64,000 nt of DNA, from the NCBI GenBank assembly GCA_016180425.1, contig JACPBF010000008.1:97318-161317 (forward strand), in the 5' to 3' direction. Source of the stretch: Elusimicrobiota bacterium (GTDB lineage Bacteria; Elusimicrobiota; Elusimicrobia; 2-02-FULL-39-32). The notes under the pieces were generated by a model. It was not told where the DNA came from. It ran no database searches and worked only from the letters and a program-made list of their open reading frames with translations. A program made the translations under genes and the position numbers. Each line of letters starts with the position of its first letter. Within the stretch, counting starts at the first letter, position 1. Below are positions 33,211 to 43,030 of the stretch, one piece after another.

Positions 33211-33969
33211 TTAGTTAGAAAGCGGTTGGTTCTGGCCGCTAACTAACGGATTTTGAGCCGCTGTTTCTTCCAGTTTATAAATTCGGATCTCTCCAAAAAG
33301 TTCAGTCTGTTTAGCCACAATTTGTTTTAAACGAATGAGCTCCAACAAGGCCAAAAAAGTAATAATAAATTCTCGTTTGGTTCTGGAGCTCTCAAAAATT
33401 TGAATAAAAGCAAGGGACTCTTTCTGTTCTAAAACATCCAAAATCTCCCTGATTTTTTGCTCTAATGGAATCTCCTCATAAAGAAGCTCTTTTAGCTCTT
33501 GGCTGGCGTCTTTTAGAACTTTTTTAAACGCGTCTAATAAATCAAAGAGGGTAGAATCCATGCTAAAGTCATCCGGTTCAAAAATCGGCAGACTATTTCT
33601 ATAGTAAATTTCCTTAACTTCCAATTCTTTTTCAGACAATATTTTGGCTGCTTCTTTAAATTTCTGATATTCTAAAAGTTTAGCCACCAGCTCTGCTCTT
33701 GGGTCTGGCCCGTCTTGCAAAGCCTCTAACTTAGCTTCTTCCGGCAAAAGAGTATGGGCCTTAATCTGCATTAAAGTTGAAGCCATGACAATAAATTCCC
33801 CTGCTAGTTCCAGATTGAGTTCTTTTAACAAATGGATGGTTGCCAAATATTCCTGAGTAATTTTAGAAATCTGTATATCCCTAATATCCATATCTTCTTT
33901 TTTTATAAGAAACAAAAGAAGATCCAAGGGCCCTTCAAAAAATTCTAATTTCACTTCATAAGGCTTCAT
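33211..33969 (-). CDS. scpA: Segregation and condensation protein ScpA
   Basis: This 252-residue kleisin subunit bridges the heads of the SMC dimer and binds ScpB. It begins YEVKLEFFEGPLDLLLFLIK, the diagnostic family start, followed by MDIRDIQISKITQEY and an acidic middle. ELIRLKQI near 230 is the conserved C-terminal winged helix. It overlaps trpS by 14 bp, and its partner scpB follows after 38 bp. Confidence 0.96.
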   Translation of the reverse strand: MKPYEVKLEFFEGPLDLLLFLIKKEDMDIRDIQISKITQEYLATIHLLKELNLELAGEFIVMASTLMQIKAHTLLPEEAKLEALQDGPDPRAELVAKLLEYQKFKEAAKILSEKELEVKEIYYRNSLPIFEPDDFSMDSTLFDLLDAFKKVLKDASQELKELLYEEIPLEQKIREILDVLEQKESLAFIQIFESSRTKREFIITFLALLELIRLKQIVAKQTELFGEIRIYKLEETAAQNPLVSGQNQPLSN

Positions 33970-34984
33970 GATATTGAATTGCTTCCCTCACGGAGGTTAA
34001 AGTTTTACCCGCCAAACTTCTAGCGAGATTGCTGCCCTCATTTAATATTTGATTGACCTCTCCTTTTTCTTTGCTAAAAAAACTCCTTTTCTCTCTTAAA
34101 GGCTTCAAGGTTTGATTCATTACTTGAAAAAGTTCATTCTTGCATTGCACGCACCCTAAACTGCCCTCTTTGCAGCTCTTTTCTCTTAAATGATTTTTCT
34201 CTTTAGTCTCTTCATAAATTTCATGAAAGGAAAAAACAGAGCAGCCTTTGGGATTTTCCTCACAGGCTCTGGGATGGCCTGGATCATTCGCCTTAATCTT
34301 TAAAGGATCTGTAAACATGGTTTGAATTTTCTTTTTAAGCAGCCCTTCCTCTTCAGCAATCTCTATGATGTTCCCATAAGATTTAGACATTTTTCTGCCG
34401 TCAGTCCCGCTGACCTTTGGGGCATGGGAAAGAAGAGCCTGCGGTTCCACAAAAACAGATTTTTTATATAGATAGTTAAACCTTCTTGCAATTTCTCTAG
34501 TCAGTTCTAAATGAGGCAGCTGATCTTCCCCTACTGGCACGTGCGTTGCTCCATAAAGGAGGATATCCGCTGCTTGTAATACAGGATAACCTAAAAACCC
34601 ATGGGTAGAAAGCGCTTTGCCTTCTAACTCCACAATCTGTTCTTTATAAGTTGGGTTTCTTTCCAGCCAAGACAGAGGCGTGATCATGGAAAGGATAAGA
34701 GCAAGTTCTGAATGTTCCTTCACCCAAGATTGCCTAAAAAATATTGTTTTTTTTGGATCTAAGCCCACAGCCAGCCAGTCTAATACCATCTCTTGAATAT
34801 TGGATTCAATCTTAGATGGTTCTTCATAATCTGTGGTTAAGGCATGCCAGTCTGCAACCATAAAAAGGCACTGATTCTCAGTTTGATTTTGTAGTTTTAT
34901 CCAATTAGACAAAGCTCCGGCAAAATTGCCCAAGTGCAGTCTGCCGGTTGGCCGCATGCCGGAGAGCACAATTTTTTTAGCCAT
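33956..34984 (-). CDS. trpS: Tryptophanyl-tRNA synthetase
   Basis: This 342-residue class I synthetase charges tRNA-Trp. The HIGH-type motif is HLGNFAGAL and the KMSKS motif is present in GRKMSKSYGN. PVGEDQLPHLELTREIARRF is also typical. A cysteine-containing insertion (CEENPKGC to GCVQC, about 260-300) lies between catalytic motifs and the C-terminal anticodon part, a feature of one TrpRS branch. The 3' end overlaps scpA by 14 bp and the 5' end overlaps the M50 gene by 8 bp. Confidence 0.96.
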   Translation of the reverse strand: MAKKIVLSGMRPTGRLHLGNFAGALSNWIKLQNQTENQCLFMVADWHALTTDYEEPSKIESNIQEMVLDWLAVGLDPKKTIFFRQSWVKEHSELALILSMITPLSWLERNPTYKEQIVELEGKALSTHGFLGYPVLQAADILLYGATHVPVGEDQLPHLELTREIARRFNYLYKKSVFVEPQALLSHAPKVSGTDGRKMSKSYGNIIEIAEEEGLLKKKIQTMFTDPLKIKANDPGHPRACEENPKGCSVFSFHEIYEETKEKNHLREKSCKEGSLGCVQCKNELFQVMNQTLKPLREKRSFFSKEKGEVNQILNEGSNLARSLAGKTLTSVREAIQYHEAL

Positions 34985-35612
34985 TAAACCCGATCAAGCT
35001 AAACAAAAAAGAATAAGAAAAACTAACCAAGGGAACTAAAACCTTGCCCAAAATTCCAAAAGCAACCAAACCCATCATAATAAAAAAACCATAAGGTTCA
35101 ATGGCATCGTAACGCCTGGCCAGTTCTGAAGGGAGAATCACTGAAAGGATTTTGCTGCCGTCTAAGGGCGGTATGGGAATCAAATTAAAAATAGCTAAGA
35201 CCAAATTTAAAAGTATGCCTTGGGACAAAAAAATAGGCAGGGTTGGGAAACGCTGCGCCACCTCACTCTTCATGGCAAAAAAGTAAAAAAAAACTAAAAA
35301 TAGCAAAGCAAGCAAAAAATTAGAAACTGGGCCCGCTAAAGAAACCTTAATCACTCCGCTCCTGTAATGATGAAACCGGTTAGGATTAATTGGCACTGGC
35401 TTTGCCCAGCCAAAAGTAGGCAGGTGGCTTAAATAACAGATCGCTGGAAAAAGGATTGAGCCCACTAAATCAATGTGCGGCGCTGGGTTCAGCGTAAGCC
35501 TGCCAGCCAACTGGGCAGTATCGTCCCCTTCATAAAGCGCAACCAATCCATGCGATACCTCATGAAAAATAACAGAAAACAAAAGAAGCGGAATAAATAT
35601 GAGCCACTCCAT
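34977..35612 (-). CDS. Site-2 protease-like M50 membrane peptidase
   Basis: This 211-residue integral membrane metalloprotease has the zinc motif HEVSH (about 18-22) in the first helix and the second motif NLIPIPPLDGSKI (about 143-155). These match the short M50/SpoIVFB-like peptidases that lack a PDZ domain, found in many bacteria next to scpA and trpS. It probably cleaves membrane-bound substrates, but the substrate is unknown. It overlaps trpS by 8 bp, and a gap of 7 bp separates it from the upstream CCA/poly(A) polymerase-like gene. Confidence 0.9.
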   Translation of the reverse strand: MEWLIFIPLLLFSVIFHEVSHGLVALYEGDDTAQLAGRLTLNPAPHIDLVGSILFPAICYLSHLPTFGWAKPVPINPNRFHHYRSGVIKVSLAGPVSNFLLALLFLVFFYFFAMKSEVAQRFPTLPIFLSQGILLNLVLAIFNLIPIPPLDGSKILSVILPSELARRYDAIEPYGFFIMMGLVAFGILGKVLVPLVSFSYSFLFSLIGFNG

Positions 35613-35619
35613 ACAAAAG

Positions 35620-36948
35620 TTATCTTATCACTCTCGCACGGAAATTGTCAACCGCAAAACGAATTTCATCCTCTTTAGATTTTAGTTTCCCCTGATATTT
35701 TTTTAAGGCAATGGTTTTAAAAATTTTTCCATAGAGAGGCCCGGGAAGAAAACCCAACTTTTTAAGAGCATCTCCATCCAAAAAAACTTTTAAATCGCAC
35801 CAACGCCTATACTTTTGCCAAAGTTTATAAACTTTTTCTTCTTCAAAAATTTTAGAAAGAGTTTCAAAAAAAGCGATCATTTCGATTTGAAGTTCATGGC
35901 GATCCAGAGAAGTGATCGCCTTTTTAGATTTAAGATCCTGGTAGCGCCTTAAAATATTTAATATTTTTTCCTTGCCATTTTTAGAAAATTTCAGTTTTTC
36001 TAAAAAATTTTCCAAATCAAAAATTGAATTTTCCTTTAAAAGTAAAGCGAGCCGATAAGCCAACAACGAATCTTTCTCTGTTGCCTGAAGTTGGGATGAC
36101 CGTTGACGATCCAACAAGAAAGATGATGAATGGGTGTCCTTCTGCGCTAAAAGTAAAGAATACTTTAAACAATCTTCATCAGTCAAACTTTTACAATTCC
36201 ACTTTATTTTAGCATCCAACTGTTTTAATATCTGCCAATCTAAAAGTAATTTCAATGCTTGAGCTGGCTTCTCATCCAGCGCTATTTTTTCCAGCTCAAC
36301 CCGAATCCGATCCCAAGAAAGTTTAAGCGCATCTTTATCTTTTATTGATTTCTGCAAGCATTTTTCTGTTGTCTCATCCAATTCAAAATTAAAGCGAGAC
36401 AAAAATCTAGCTGCTCTAAAAATTCTGGTAGGATCATCTTTAAAACTTTTTGCATGCAGAACCTTTATGATTTTCTTTTTTAGATCATTTAAACCATTCA
36501 AAGGATCCGCCAATTCTCCCCAATCTGATTTGCTTAAAGAAACAGCCATGGCATTGATGCTGAAATCTCTTCTTAAAAGATCCTCCTTTAAATTTGAGCT
36601 TTTCACCAGTGGTAAAGAGCCGGGAAATGGATAAGTTTCTTTCCTGGTTGTAATAAGATCTATGTGGGATCCATCTTCAAACCTTAAGGTAAAGGTTTTA
36701 AACTGAGGATACGAACTAAGTTCAGCGCCCCATGTTTTGGCAAGTCTAGCGCTAAGATTTTTAAGATATCCGCCAGCAATGGTAAGATCGCAATCTTTTT
36801 CAATTGCGCGATTTAAAAAAAGATCTCGAACCATGCCCCCCACCAAATAGGGTTTTAGTTTTAATGATTCCGACATTCTTGAAACGATTTTAATCCTTTC
36901 TAATAAGAGTGGCGGCAGTTGGGACTTAAGCTGACTGGAAAGATTCAT
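35620..36948 (-). CDS. CCA tRNA nucleotidyltransferase / poly(A) polymerase family
   Basis: The 442-residue protein starts with the class II nucleotidyltransferase head: YLVGGMVRDLFL, then DCDLTIAGG with the catalytic aspartates, RRDFSINAMAVSL and FKDDPTRIFRAARF. The C-terminal half is helical and basic. Members repair or complete tRNA CCA ends, add only part of it, or add poly(A). The tRNA-Phe in this window does not encode CCA, so a CCA-adding activity is needed somewhere in the genome. Sequence alone does not separate the activities. Confidence 0.9.
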   Translation of the reverse strand: MNLSSQLKSQLPPLLLERIKIVSRMSESLKLKPYLVGGMVRDLFLNRAIEKDCDLTIAGGYLKNLSARLAKTWGAELSSYPQFKTFTLRFEDGSHIDLITTRKETYPFPGSLPLVKSSNLKEDLLRRDFSINAMAVSLSKSDWGELADPLNGLNDLKKKIIKVLHAKSFKDDPTRIFRAARFLSRFNFELDETTEKCLQKSIKDKDALKLSWDRIRVELEKIALDEKPAQALKLLLDWQILKQLDAKIKWNCKSLTDEDCLKYSLLLAQKDTHSSSFLLDRQRSSQLQATEKDSLLAYRLALLLKENSIFDLENFLEKLKFSKNGKEKILNILRRYQDLKSKKAITSLDRHELQIEMIAFFETLSKIFEEEKVYKLWQKYRRWCDLKVFLDGDALKKLGFLPGPLYGKIFKTIALKKYQGKLKSKEDEIRFAVDNFRARVIR

Positions 36949-36974
36949 AAATTTTTAAAAGCGTAGCAAAACTC

Positions 36975-38213
36975 TCATTTAGTTGCAAGAAAAATAAACA
37001 TCTCCTGAATTCTTGGATTAAAAGGATTAATGCCATTCGCCTCTTTAGCAAGTTTTAAAGCTTCTGGCCAATTCTTAGCAAGGATCATCTCTTCTGCCAG
37101 AGCCAAATAAGCAGGGCAATAGTTGGGATTTTCTTTAACGCATTTTCCTAAATATTCTAAGCCCATATTTTTCTTCCCCTGCTCTAAACATAAGCGGGCA
37201 GCTCGGGTCAATGCAACTGGATTACTTGGTTCTAGTTTAAGAGCTTTTTCATAAAGGATCAGAGCCGCATCTTGCGACTTATTTAATAACATTCTGTCAC
37301 CCAACCGAATTAAACCCCTGCTATCAGCGCCTGTTATTTCTTCTAATTCATCTCCAGACGCTTTTATATTTAGCTGATCTCTCAGGGCTCCGGGCGCAAC
37401 CGCTAGATCTTCTTTTTTTAAGAATTCTTTCCATGCTTCTTCAAATTCTTTAAGGGAGAGTTTAAAAATAGATTTAAAAGCTTCATCCTTAGTTTTAGTC
37501 CTGCCAAGTTCTTCCAAAATTTTTGGAATCGCTTTTCTTTTTAAATGTTCCATAAAATAAACCGCATGAGAGGTTTGAGAAAAAGCAAGACGTATCTCAT
37601 TTTGATCCTTTAAATAAACCAATGAAGGTTCCATTTTAGAAAAAGAGATCAATTTCTCATCTTTTAAAGCCTGAACCAATTCTGTTCTATTTCCCGGGGT
37701 GAGATAAGACGGGTTTTTAAACCTCCAGCGCGTCTCCAAATATTTTGCAATTCCCTCATGCAGCCATAAAGGGCAGGAACTCCTGCTTTTTAATTCAATC
37801 AAAAAATGAAGATATTCATGGGACAAGGTATCCAGCCAACGGTAACCATAGGGAAGTTGTTCCGGGCTTAAGATCATTAATTTCCCAAATTTACAGACCC
37901 CAACCGTGCCGCTTTTTTCAATAATTTCTTTAGCTAAAGTTGTGCCTAAGGAAAAAGTTTCCGGGGTAGCGTAGATTTCAACTGGAATTTTTTCTTTAGG
38001 AAAAACCTCCAGAGTCTGGCCAATTTCTTGATAAGCGCTTTCTAAAGTTTCTAAAGCGTATTGCGCTAAAAAAAACTCTTCTTTTCTTGCTTTAAAAACA
38101 AAATGTTCTGATTCTTTTGTCTCAAAAGTTAAAGAGAATGGTTCTTCCGCAAAACAGCCATTGACCAGAAAAACAGCATGAATAAAAAAACTAAACTTAA
38201 AAAAATTTTTCAT
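36975..38213 (-). CDS. Exported gluzincin-like (peptidase MA) protein with TPR repeats
   Basis: From ATG 38213 the precursor has a signal peptide (about 1-23, ending CFA). The middle part has an HExxH motif in LSHEYLHFLIE and WLHEGIAKYLETR downstream, the pattern of the peptidase MA-like gluzincin family with its Glu ligand. TPR-like units cover about 290-410 (ALILYEKALKLEPSNPVAL). The frame extends upstream to 38246, but the signal peptide argues for the internal ATG. It is likely a periplasmic protein involved in protein handling. The role is inferred. Confidence 0.8.
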   Translation of the reverse strand: MKNFFKFSFFIHAVFLVNGCFAEEPFSLTFETKESEHFVFKARKEEFFLAQYALETLESAYQEIGQTLEVFPKEKIPVEIYATPETFSLGTTLAKEIIEKSGTVGVCKFGKLMILSPEQLPYGYRWLDTLSHEYLHFLIELKSRSSCPLWLHEGIAKYLETRWRFKNPSYLTPGNRTELVQALKDEKLISFSKMEPSLVYLKDQNEIRLAFSQTSHAVYFMEHLKRKAIPKILEELGRTKTKDEAFKSIFKLSLKEFEEAWKEFLKKEDLAVAPGALRDQLNIKASGDELEEITGADSRGLIRLGDRMLLNKSQDAALILYEKALKLEPSNPVALTRAARLCLEQGKKNMGLEYLGKCVKENPNYCPAYLALAEEMILAKNWPEALKLAKEANGINPFNPRIQEMFIFLATK

Positions 38214-38283
38214 ATCCTTCTTCAAACAATCGGGAATAAGCAGCAAGATGACTTTAAATCAAATTCCATGGTTAAGGTCTTCT

Positions 38284-41200
38284 TTACTGAACAATTCTTT
38301 TATAATAATCTTTTATAATATTTTCTTCAGATTTAGGATATTTTTCCTTAAGAGATTCTAAAATCTCTTCCCTAAACTCTCTAGGTGGAATATATTCATC
38401 AGCTCTTGGAATCCTGACTGCTCCAGACCTAAAGCCTCTCTGCCCCTCTTTTTGTCCTTTTAATCCAATAAAATTTGAAGGATTGCTTTCTGATTGTTTT
38501 TGCATCTGTTTCATTTCTTGCCCGCTATTTTCCAACCCTTCTTGAACTTTCCTTAAATGCGAAAGAGCATTTTGTTGATGACCCAAAGAAGATCCGCTCT
38601 CCCCTTGTTTTAAAGAGTTTTGACTCTTTTCCATATCCTCTCGCGCTTGCTTCATGGCATTTAAAGAATTTTGAGGCAAGGTTGCGGTACCCTGCCCTAA
38701 CTTACGAAAATCCTGATGCAGTTTTTTAGCCTCGCGCTTTAAGCGATCCTGCTCATCCGCCAAACTCTTTAATTGAGAGTATTCTTCCTGTCTCCAGGTT
38801 TTATCTTCCTTAGGCGGATTTTTAAGCTGGTTTAAAATAAATTCTTCATCTTTATTAATATTTTCTAAATCTTGAGAAGATTTTGGATCTGATTTAAACT
38901 TTTCTTGGTTCGCTTGCAGTTGATCCAGAATCTCTTTTAGCCATTTTTGTGAAAAAATAACATTCAGCCCTTCTAATTCCTTTAAAACATTTTCCATTTT
39001 TGGGATTAAACCCTTCAACATGGAGTTAAAAATTTCTTTTAAACCATTGGAAAAAATCCTTTTCTCCATCTCCTTTCTTACCACCTCACACTTTTCAATA
39101 ACCCCTTTCTGTCTTTTTGCTAACTCTAACAATAACTGGCGTTGCCGCTCTAAAATTAAAGCTTTTTGTTTTAAATCTAATTGATTCGTGGCTTGCAAAA
39201 TTTTCTCCTGATCCCTCACAACCTGATCCAATGCCTTTAATTTCTGCTCCGCCTCTTGATCTAGAAGCTGATCCTGATTGGCCACTGTTTCTTCCGCTGC
39301 CTTGGATAAGAGATCTCGAGCTTGACGCGCCAAATCCAGAAGTTTTTGAGCTAAAGAAAGCGCGGACTTCAAATCCCCTTGGGCAAGCGCATCGCTTAAT
39401 TCCTTGAGCTCTTTGGATAAATTTTCAATATTCATGCTTTTTACAGAAGCTTTGTTTACAAACTCATCTGGAAGTTGTTTTGGAAAATCTTTTATCTTTT
39501 GCCGTATCTCTGAAAGTATATTTTGCGCCTCTTTTAAAGTTTGCCGCAGCAATTGTTTAAGGCTATCATCCAAAACTTTTGACTCTTTCAATTTAGAATT
39601 TAATAAATTCCCTTTCTCCAATAAATGATCCGCGGAATGAATTAAATCTTTCATCCTGTTTTGGCGATCCACATTTTCAGCTATTGTATTTAATCTTTCC
39701 AAATCCTGTATGGCGTTATCCTGTTCTTCCACTCCTTCTTTCCAACTTTTTAGATTAAATTTCTTTTGCGCCTGGGACATGGAACCTTCCCTTAAAGCGC
39801 CAAGTTCTTGTTTGATGGAACGGTGTTCCAAGTAGCTCCTATAATCGCTGTAAGGGTCGTTCTCTAAAAGTTCTAAAATTTCTTCCAAGTTATTCTCTAA
39901 ATTTAAAGTTTTTGCGGCAGCTTGAGACTGCTTCTCCTCTGCTTTCTTCAATTTTTGAAAGTACTCCGGCTCGTTCAACTCCACTTTTTCCCATTCTTTA
40001 TCCGCAGCTCTCGCCAAGGTTTGCTCTGCTAAAAGCTCTAAAAGATCTGACCTAAATTTTTCCAGTTTTTTCTCTATCTTTTCATGCTCCTTTTGACGGT
40101 CTAAAATCTCTATGGTTATGCTTTGAGAAAATGCGGATTTTGGACCTTGCACCAGATCATTATCCTGAACTTCTAATTGCGCTTTAAGAACTTCTTTGGG
40201 ATTGACTTTAATGGAACTCAAACTAAATAAAAAGCTGTCTATTTTCTGCGCTATTGGCGAATCATATTTCTTCATAAGAACTTTTTCCTCTTGTCCAACC
40301 AATCCTTTTTTAATCTTAAGAAAAATTGAACTGACTCCTAAATCATCTTTAAATTCAAAGGTAAAAGGGATTTTAGATTCCATTCCCGCCAAAAGATCCC
40401 GAACAGGGGAAAGCAGCCTAACTTCCGGAAAAAGGTCTTTCTTCACTAAGCAGGTATAATACACGGTTTGAACAGGTGAAAAACCCTCTTTATCTTTCAA
40501 ATCAAAATGAAATTCAAAGGGTTGTTGTACTGTGAAGCTGGTTAAAACTCTATCTTGCAAGATTTGAACTGGAAATTGCATTCCTTGAGAAGTAACCATT
40601 TCTATGGATTCCAAATCTTTAGTTGGCCTTGCGGAAATTTGCACTTTAGTGCCGGGATAAACATTCACTTGCGGTTCTCCAGTTGAAATTTCATCTTTAA
40701 GCCCTAAATAGGAAGGATAAGAAAACTGCAATCTAAAATCAGTTAAACGGGGCTCTTCCACAGGGAGAATAGTATAAACTCCTGTTTCCAACCGGCCGCA
40801 TTTTATTTTAAAAAGAATTTCTTCCTTAACCGCAAGGATCTTAAAATTAAACTGTCCCTCTTTAAATTCAGCTTTAATCTCCTGCCAGCGGTCTGCCATT
40901 TTCAGATAAAGCTGTGGATTTGCTGAGGACTCTTTCAGAAATTTTACGCCAATATTAAAAGGCTGTCCATAAAGCGCCTTCCCCCCTAAGGGCGCAATAT
41001 GCAAAACATGAAAAATCTCTTTTTCTCCCCCCAAAAATAAAAGATTCCAAGCAGAAACCCCAGCTCTTGGCAATAAAAAAGTAATTCCTAAGATAAGGCT
41101 GGAAGAAAAAGCAAAAAATCTTAAAGCTTTTTTAAAATTCTCTGGCACAATCCAATTTTTAGGATTTTCTTTGTCTAATAAGGTTTTTACTGAACTAATA

Positions 41201-41559
41201 AAAGCCTCTTTTAAAGCCGGAGAAATTCCCAGAGGGGTTGGACTACTAGAAAGCTCTATGGCGCTAAAGATATCTTTAAACAAAGAAGATTTTTTTGCAA
41301 GAGTATCGCAAAGATTCTTAATCTGGCTAAACTTTTTAAATTTTTTTATGAAAAAATAAATAAAAATTAAAATGGAAATGGGTAAAAAACAAAGAATGAT
41401 TTTTCTAAAGAAAATATTCCAAGGGAAAATCGCGGATAAAAGGAGAATGGAAAGTGAACAGACCATTTGACTAAATAAAACCAGCCCTTCTTCAATCAGG
41501 ATACAAAAGACAAACCTGTTATAATACGGTTTAAGGCTCGCTAACACGCCTTCAATCAT
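38284..41559 (-). CDS. Large DUF4175-like membrane and coiled-coil protein
   Basis: The 1,091-residue protein starts with three membrane helices (about 20-72 and 148-168), followed by a beta-rich region (about 180-480) and then long Glu/Lys/Gln-rich coiled coils (about 500-1,020). The tail, with IPRADEYIPPREFREEI, has the end pattern of DUF4175-type proteins. Such proteins are common in PVC and related phyla and are often near chaperone and MoxR/BatA genes, but no such genes lie here. The function is unknown; an envelope-associated scaffold is a guess. Confidence 0.8.
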   Translation of the reverse strand: MIEGVLASLKPYYNRFVFCILIEEGLVLFSQMVCSLSILLLSAIFPWNIFFRKIILCFLPISILIFIYFFIKKFKKFSQIKNLCDTLAKKSSLFKDIFSAIELSSSPTPLGISPALKEAFISSVKTLLDKENPKNWIVPENFKKALRFFAFSSSLILGITFLLPRAGVSAWNLLFLGGEKEIFHVLHIAPLGGKALYGQPFNIGVKFLKESSANPQLYLKMADRWQEIKAEFKEGQFNFKILAVKEEILFKIKCGRLETGVYTILPVEEPRLTDFRLQFSYPSYLGLKDEISTGEPQVNVYPGTKVQISARPTKDLESIEMVTSQGMQFPVQILQDRVLTSFTVQQPFEFHFDLKDKEGFSPVQTVYYTCLVKKDLFPEVRLLSPVRDLLAGMESKIPFTFEFKDDLGVSSIFLKIKKGLVGQEEKVLMKKYDSPIAQKIDSFLFSLSSIKVNPKEVLKAQLEVQDNDLVQGPKSAFSQSITIEILDRQKEHEKIEKKLEKFRSDLLELLAEQTLARAADKEWEKVELNEPEYFQKLKKAEEKQSQAAAKTLNLENNLEEILELLENDPYSDYRSYLEHRSIKQELGALREGSMSQAQKKFNLKSWKEGVEEQDNAIQDLERLNTIAENVDRQNRMKDLIHSADHLLEKGNLLNSKLKESKVLDDSLKQLLRQTLKEAQNILSEIRQKIKDFPKQLPDEFVNKASVKSMNIENLSKELKELSDALAQGDLKSALSLAQKLLDLARQARDLLSKAAEETVANQDQLLDQEAEQKLKALDQVVRDQEKILQATNQLDLKQKALILERQRQLLLELAKRQKGVIEKCEVVRKEMEKRIFSNGLKEIFNSMLKGLIPKMENVLKELEGLNVIFSQKWLKEILDQLQANQEKFKSDPKSSQDLENINKDEEFILNQLKNPPKEDKTWRQEEYSQLKSLADEQDRLKREAKKLHQDFRKLGQGTATLPQNSLNAMKQAREDMEKSQNSLKQGESGSSLGHQQNALSHLRKVQEGLENSGQEMKQMQKQSESNPSNFIGLKGQKEGQRGFRSGAVRIPRADEYIPPREFREEILESLKEKYPKSEENIIKDYYKRIVQ

Positions 41560-41673
41560 ACTTCAATCTAAAAAAAATTTCATCTTTCAGATAAATTCTT
41601 ATAACGGTGGGTTGATTTAGATGGATACTGGAGCTATAATAAATGTAAATTAAAATAACCTTAAGGAGCGAAT

Positions 41674-41874
41674 ATGAAAAGCGTTAGTGTAGCTAAAAAT
41701 CAATACGAAGTGCTCATACAAAAAGCATCTCTTTACGACGCTTTCTTAAAATCTTCTCCAGAGAGTGTCTGTGGGATAGAGTCTTATACCCCTATGCGCA
41801 TTAAAAAATTCTTAAAAGCGGATCAGCTTGATAAATCAATAGCCAAACGTCTAAAACGCATATTTAAATCCTAG
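41674..41874 (+). CDS. Antitoxin-like small protein before a broken PIN gene
   Basis: The 66-residue protein has an AAGGAGCG ribosome-binding site and lies 8 bp upstream of a PIN-domain pseudogene. Its N-terminal half (KSVSVAKNQYEVLIQKASLYD) and basic C-terminus resemble small antitoxins of PIN-type pairs. No motif decides the family. With its toxin disrupted it may be a relic. Confidence 0.55.
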   Translation: MKSVSVAKNQYEVLIQKASLYDAFLKSSPESVCGIESYTPMRIKKFLKADQLDKSIAKRLKRIFKS

Positions 41875-41882
41875 CCCAGAAA

Positions 41883-42156
41883 GTGAGACTATTTCTGGAT
41901 GCAAATGTTTTCTTTGCTGCGGCTGGTTCTCCTCAAGGTGGATCTGCCGTTATTATCAATGGAGCAATCATAAAAAAATGGAAAATTCCTTCCACTTAAA
42001 GATGTTCCAATTTTAGCGGGTGCCATCTTAAGCAAAACTAAACATCTCATTACTCTGGATAGGAAGGATTTCATAGATAATAAAAGCCTCAAATCATTGA
42101 ATCTTGAGTTTTCCATTCTAACACCCGGAGAGTTTCTCCAAAATTACGCTAAGTAA
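41883..42156 (+). pseudogene. PIN-domain toxin, broken by internal loss and frameshift
   Basis: A GTG-started frame reads VRLFLDANVFFAAAGSPQGG, the first PIN strand with its acidic residue, and stops after about 38 codons (TAA near 41999). A second frame then reads DVPILAGAILSKTKHLITLD and ends FLQNYAK, the last part of the same kind of protein. The 60 or so residues of the middle, with two more acidic residues, are absent. The gene is therefore a remnant of a PIN toxin, and the antitoxin-like gene upstream lost its partner. Confidence 0.75.
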
Positions 42157-42328
42157 TCCCCTAAATTATATTTCAATAAAATAAGGAATTAATTTTAGCC
42201 AGAAAACAGACATTTCTATATTGCCTTGATAGAAAATTACACACTCTATGATACATTACCTTAAATCCCACTCATTGACAGAAATAATAATATATGTTAT
42301 ATTCTATAATAATTATATATTATAAACT

Positions 42329-43030
42329 ATGGAACAAATCATCAGAGATTCCCAAATCAAGTTATTATCTGTTTTTGCAAAAGCTACTAAAACTTTTGCT
42401 CTAGCAGGAGGCACAGCCTTAGAGCTCTATTATTTAAAGCATCGTTTCTCAAGAGATTTAGATTTTTTTTCAACAACTTTCAATCTGGATGAAATTGAAA
42501 AAATTATATGCGCATTTTCCAAAGAGTTAAAGAAACCAATAAAGCTTGAAAATAAATTAACCCGCCCTGATCAGGCTAAAGTTCATTTCTATGCCATCCC
42601 ATTAGGAAAAATAAATTTAAAAATTGATTTTATTGAGGATCTACTCTTTAAAAAACCTGCGATTCGAACCTTTAATAAGATTCCAGTTTATGATGTAAAA
42701 AACATATATTTTCAGAAGATTATTGCTATCACTGGATCAAAAATTAGGACCAATGAGATTGGAATGGATCAAATAGAAGGGCGCAATAAAGCGCGCGATC
42801 TCTTTGATATTTATTTTTTATCCCAAAAGATCCACCCTCTGCATCTATTTTTAAAAACTTTAAGCCGTGAATATCAAAGAGGAATGGTTTTATGGTACAG
42901 AACTTTTTCCAGACAAGATTTTAGACTTGACTATTTAGATTTGGATGTCTATGACAAAAACCTAGACAGTTCACAAATCATTAAAACTTTGAAAAACGAA
43001 ATAGAAAAATTTGCAGGAGAACTAAGATGA
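42329..43030 (+). CDS. AbiEii/AbiGii-type nucleotidyltransferase toxin
   Basis: The 233-residue protein has the nucleotidyltransferase signature LAGGTALELYYLKHRFSRD, with LDFFS giving the metal-binding residues (about 26-50). This is the AbiEii/AbiGii toxin family (DUF1814). It precedes an Xre-like partner and overlaps it by 4 bp (ATGA). The upstream region is very AT-rich. Unlike the AbiE pair at 12,087-13,563, the toxin gene is first here. Confidence 0.82.
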   Translation: MEQIIRDSQIKLLSVFAKATKTFALAGGTALELYYLKHRFSRDLDFFSTTFNLDEIEKIICAFSKELKKPIKLENKLTRPDQAKVHFYAIPLGKINLKIDFIEDLLFKKPAIRTFNKIPVYDVKNIYFQKIIAITGSKIRTNEIGMDQIEGRNKARDLFDIYFLSQKIHPLHLFLKTLSREYQRGMVLWYRTFSRQDFRLDYLDLDVYDKNLDSSQIIKTLKNEIEKFAGELR

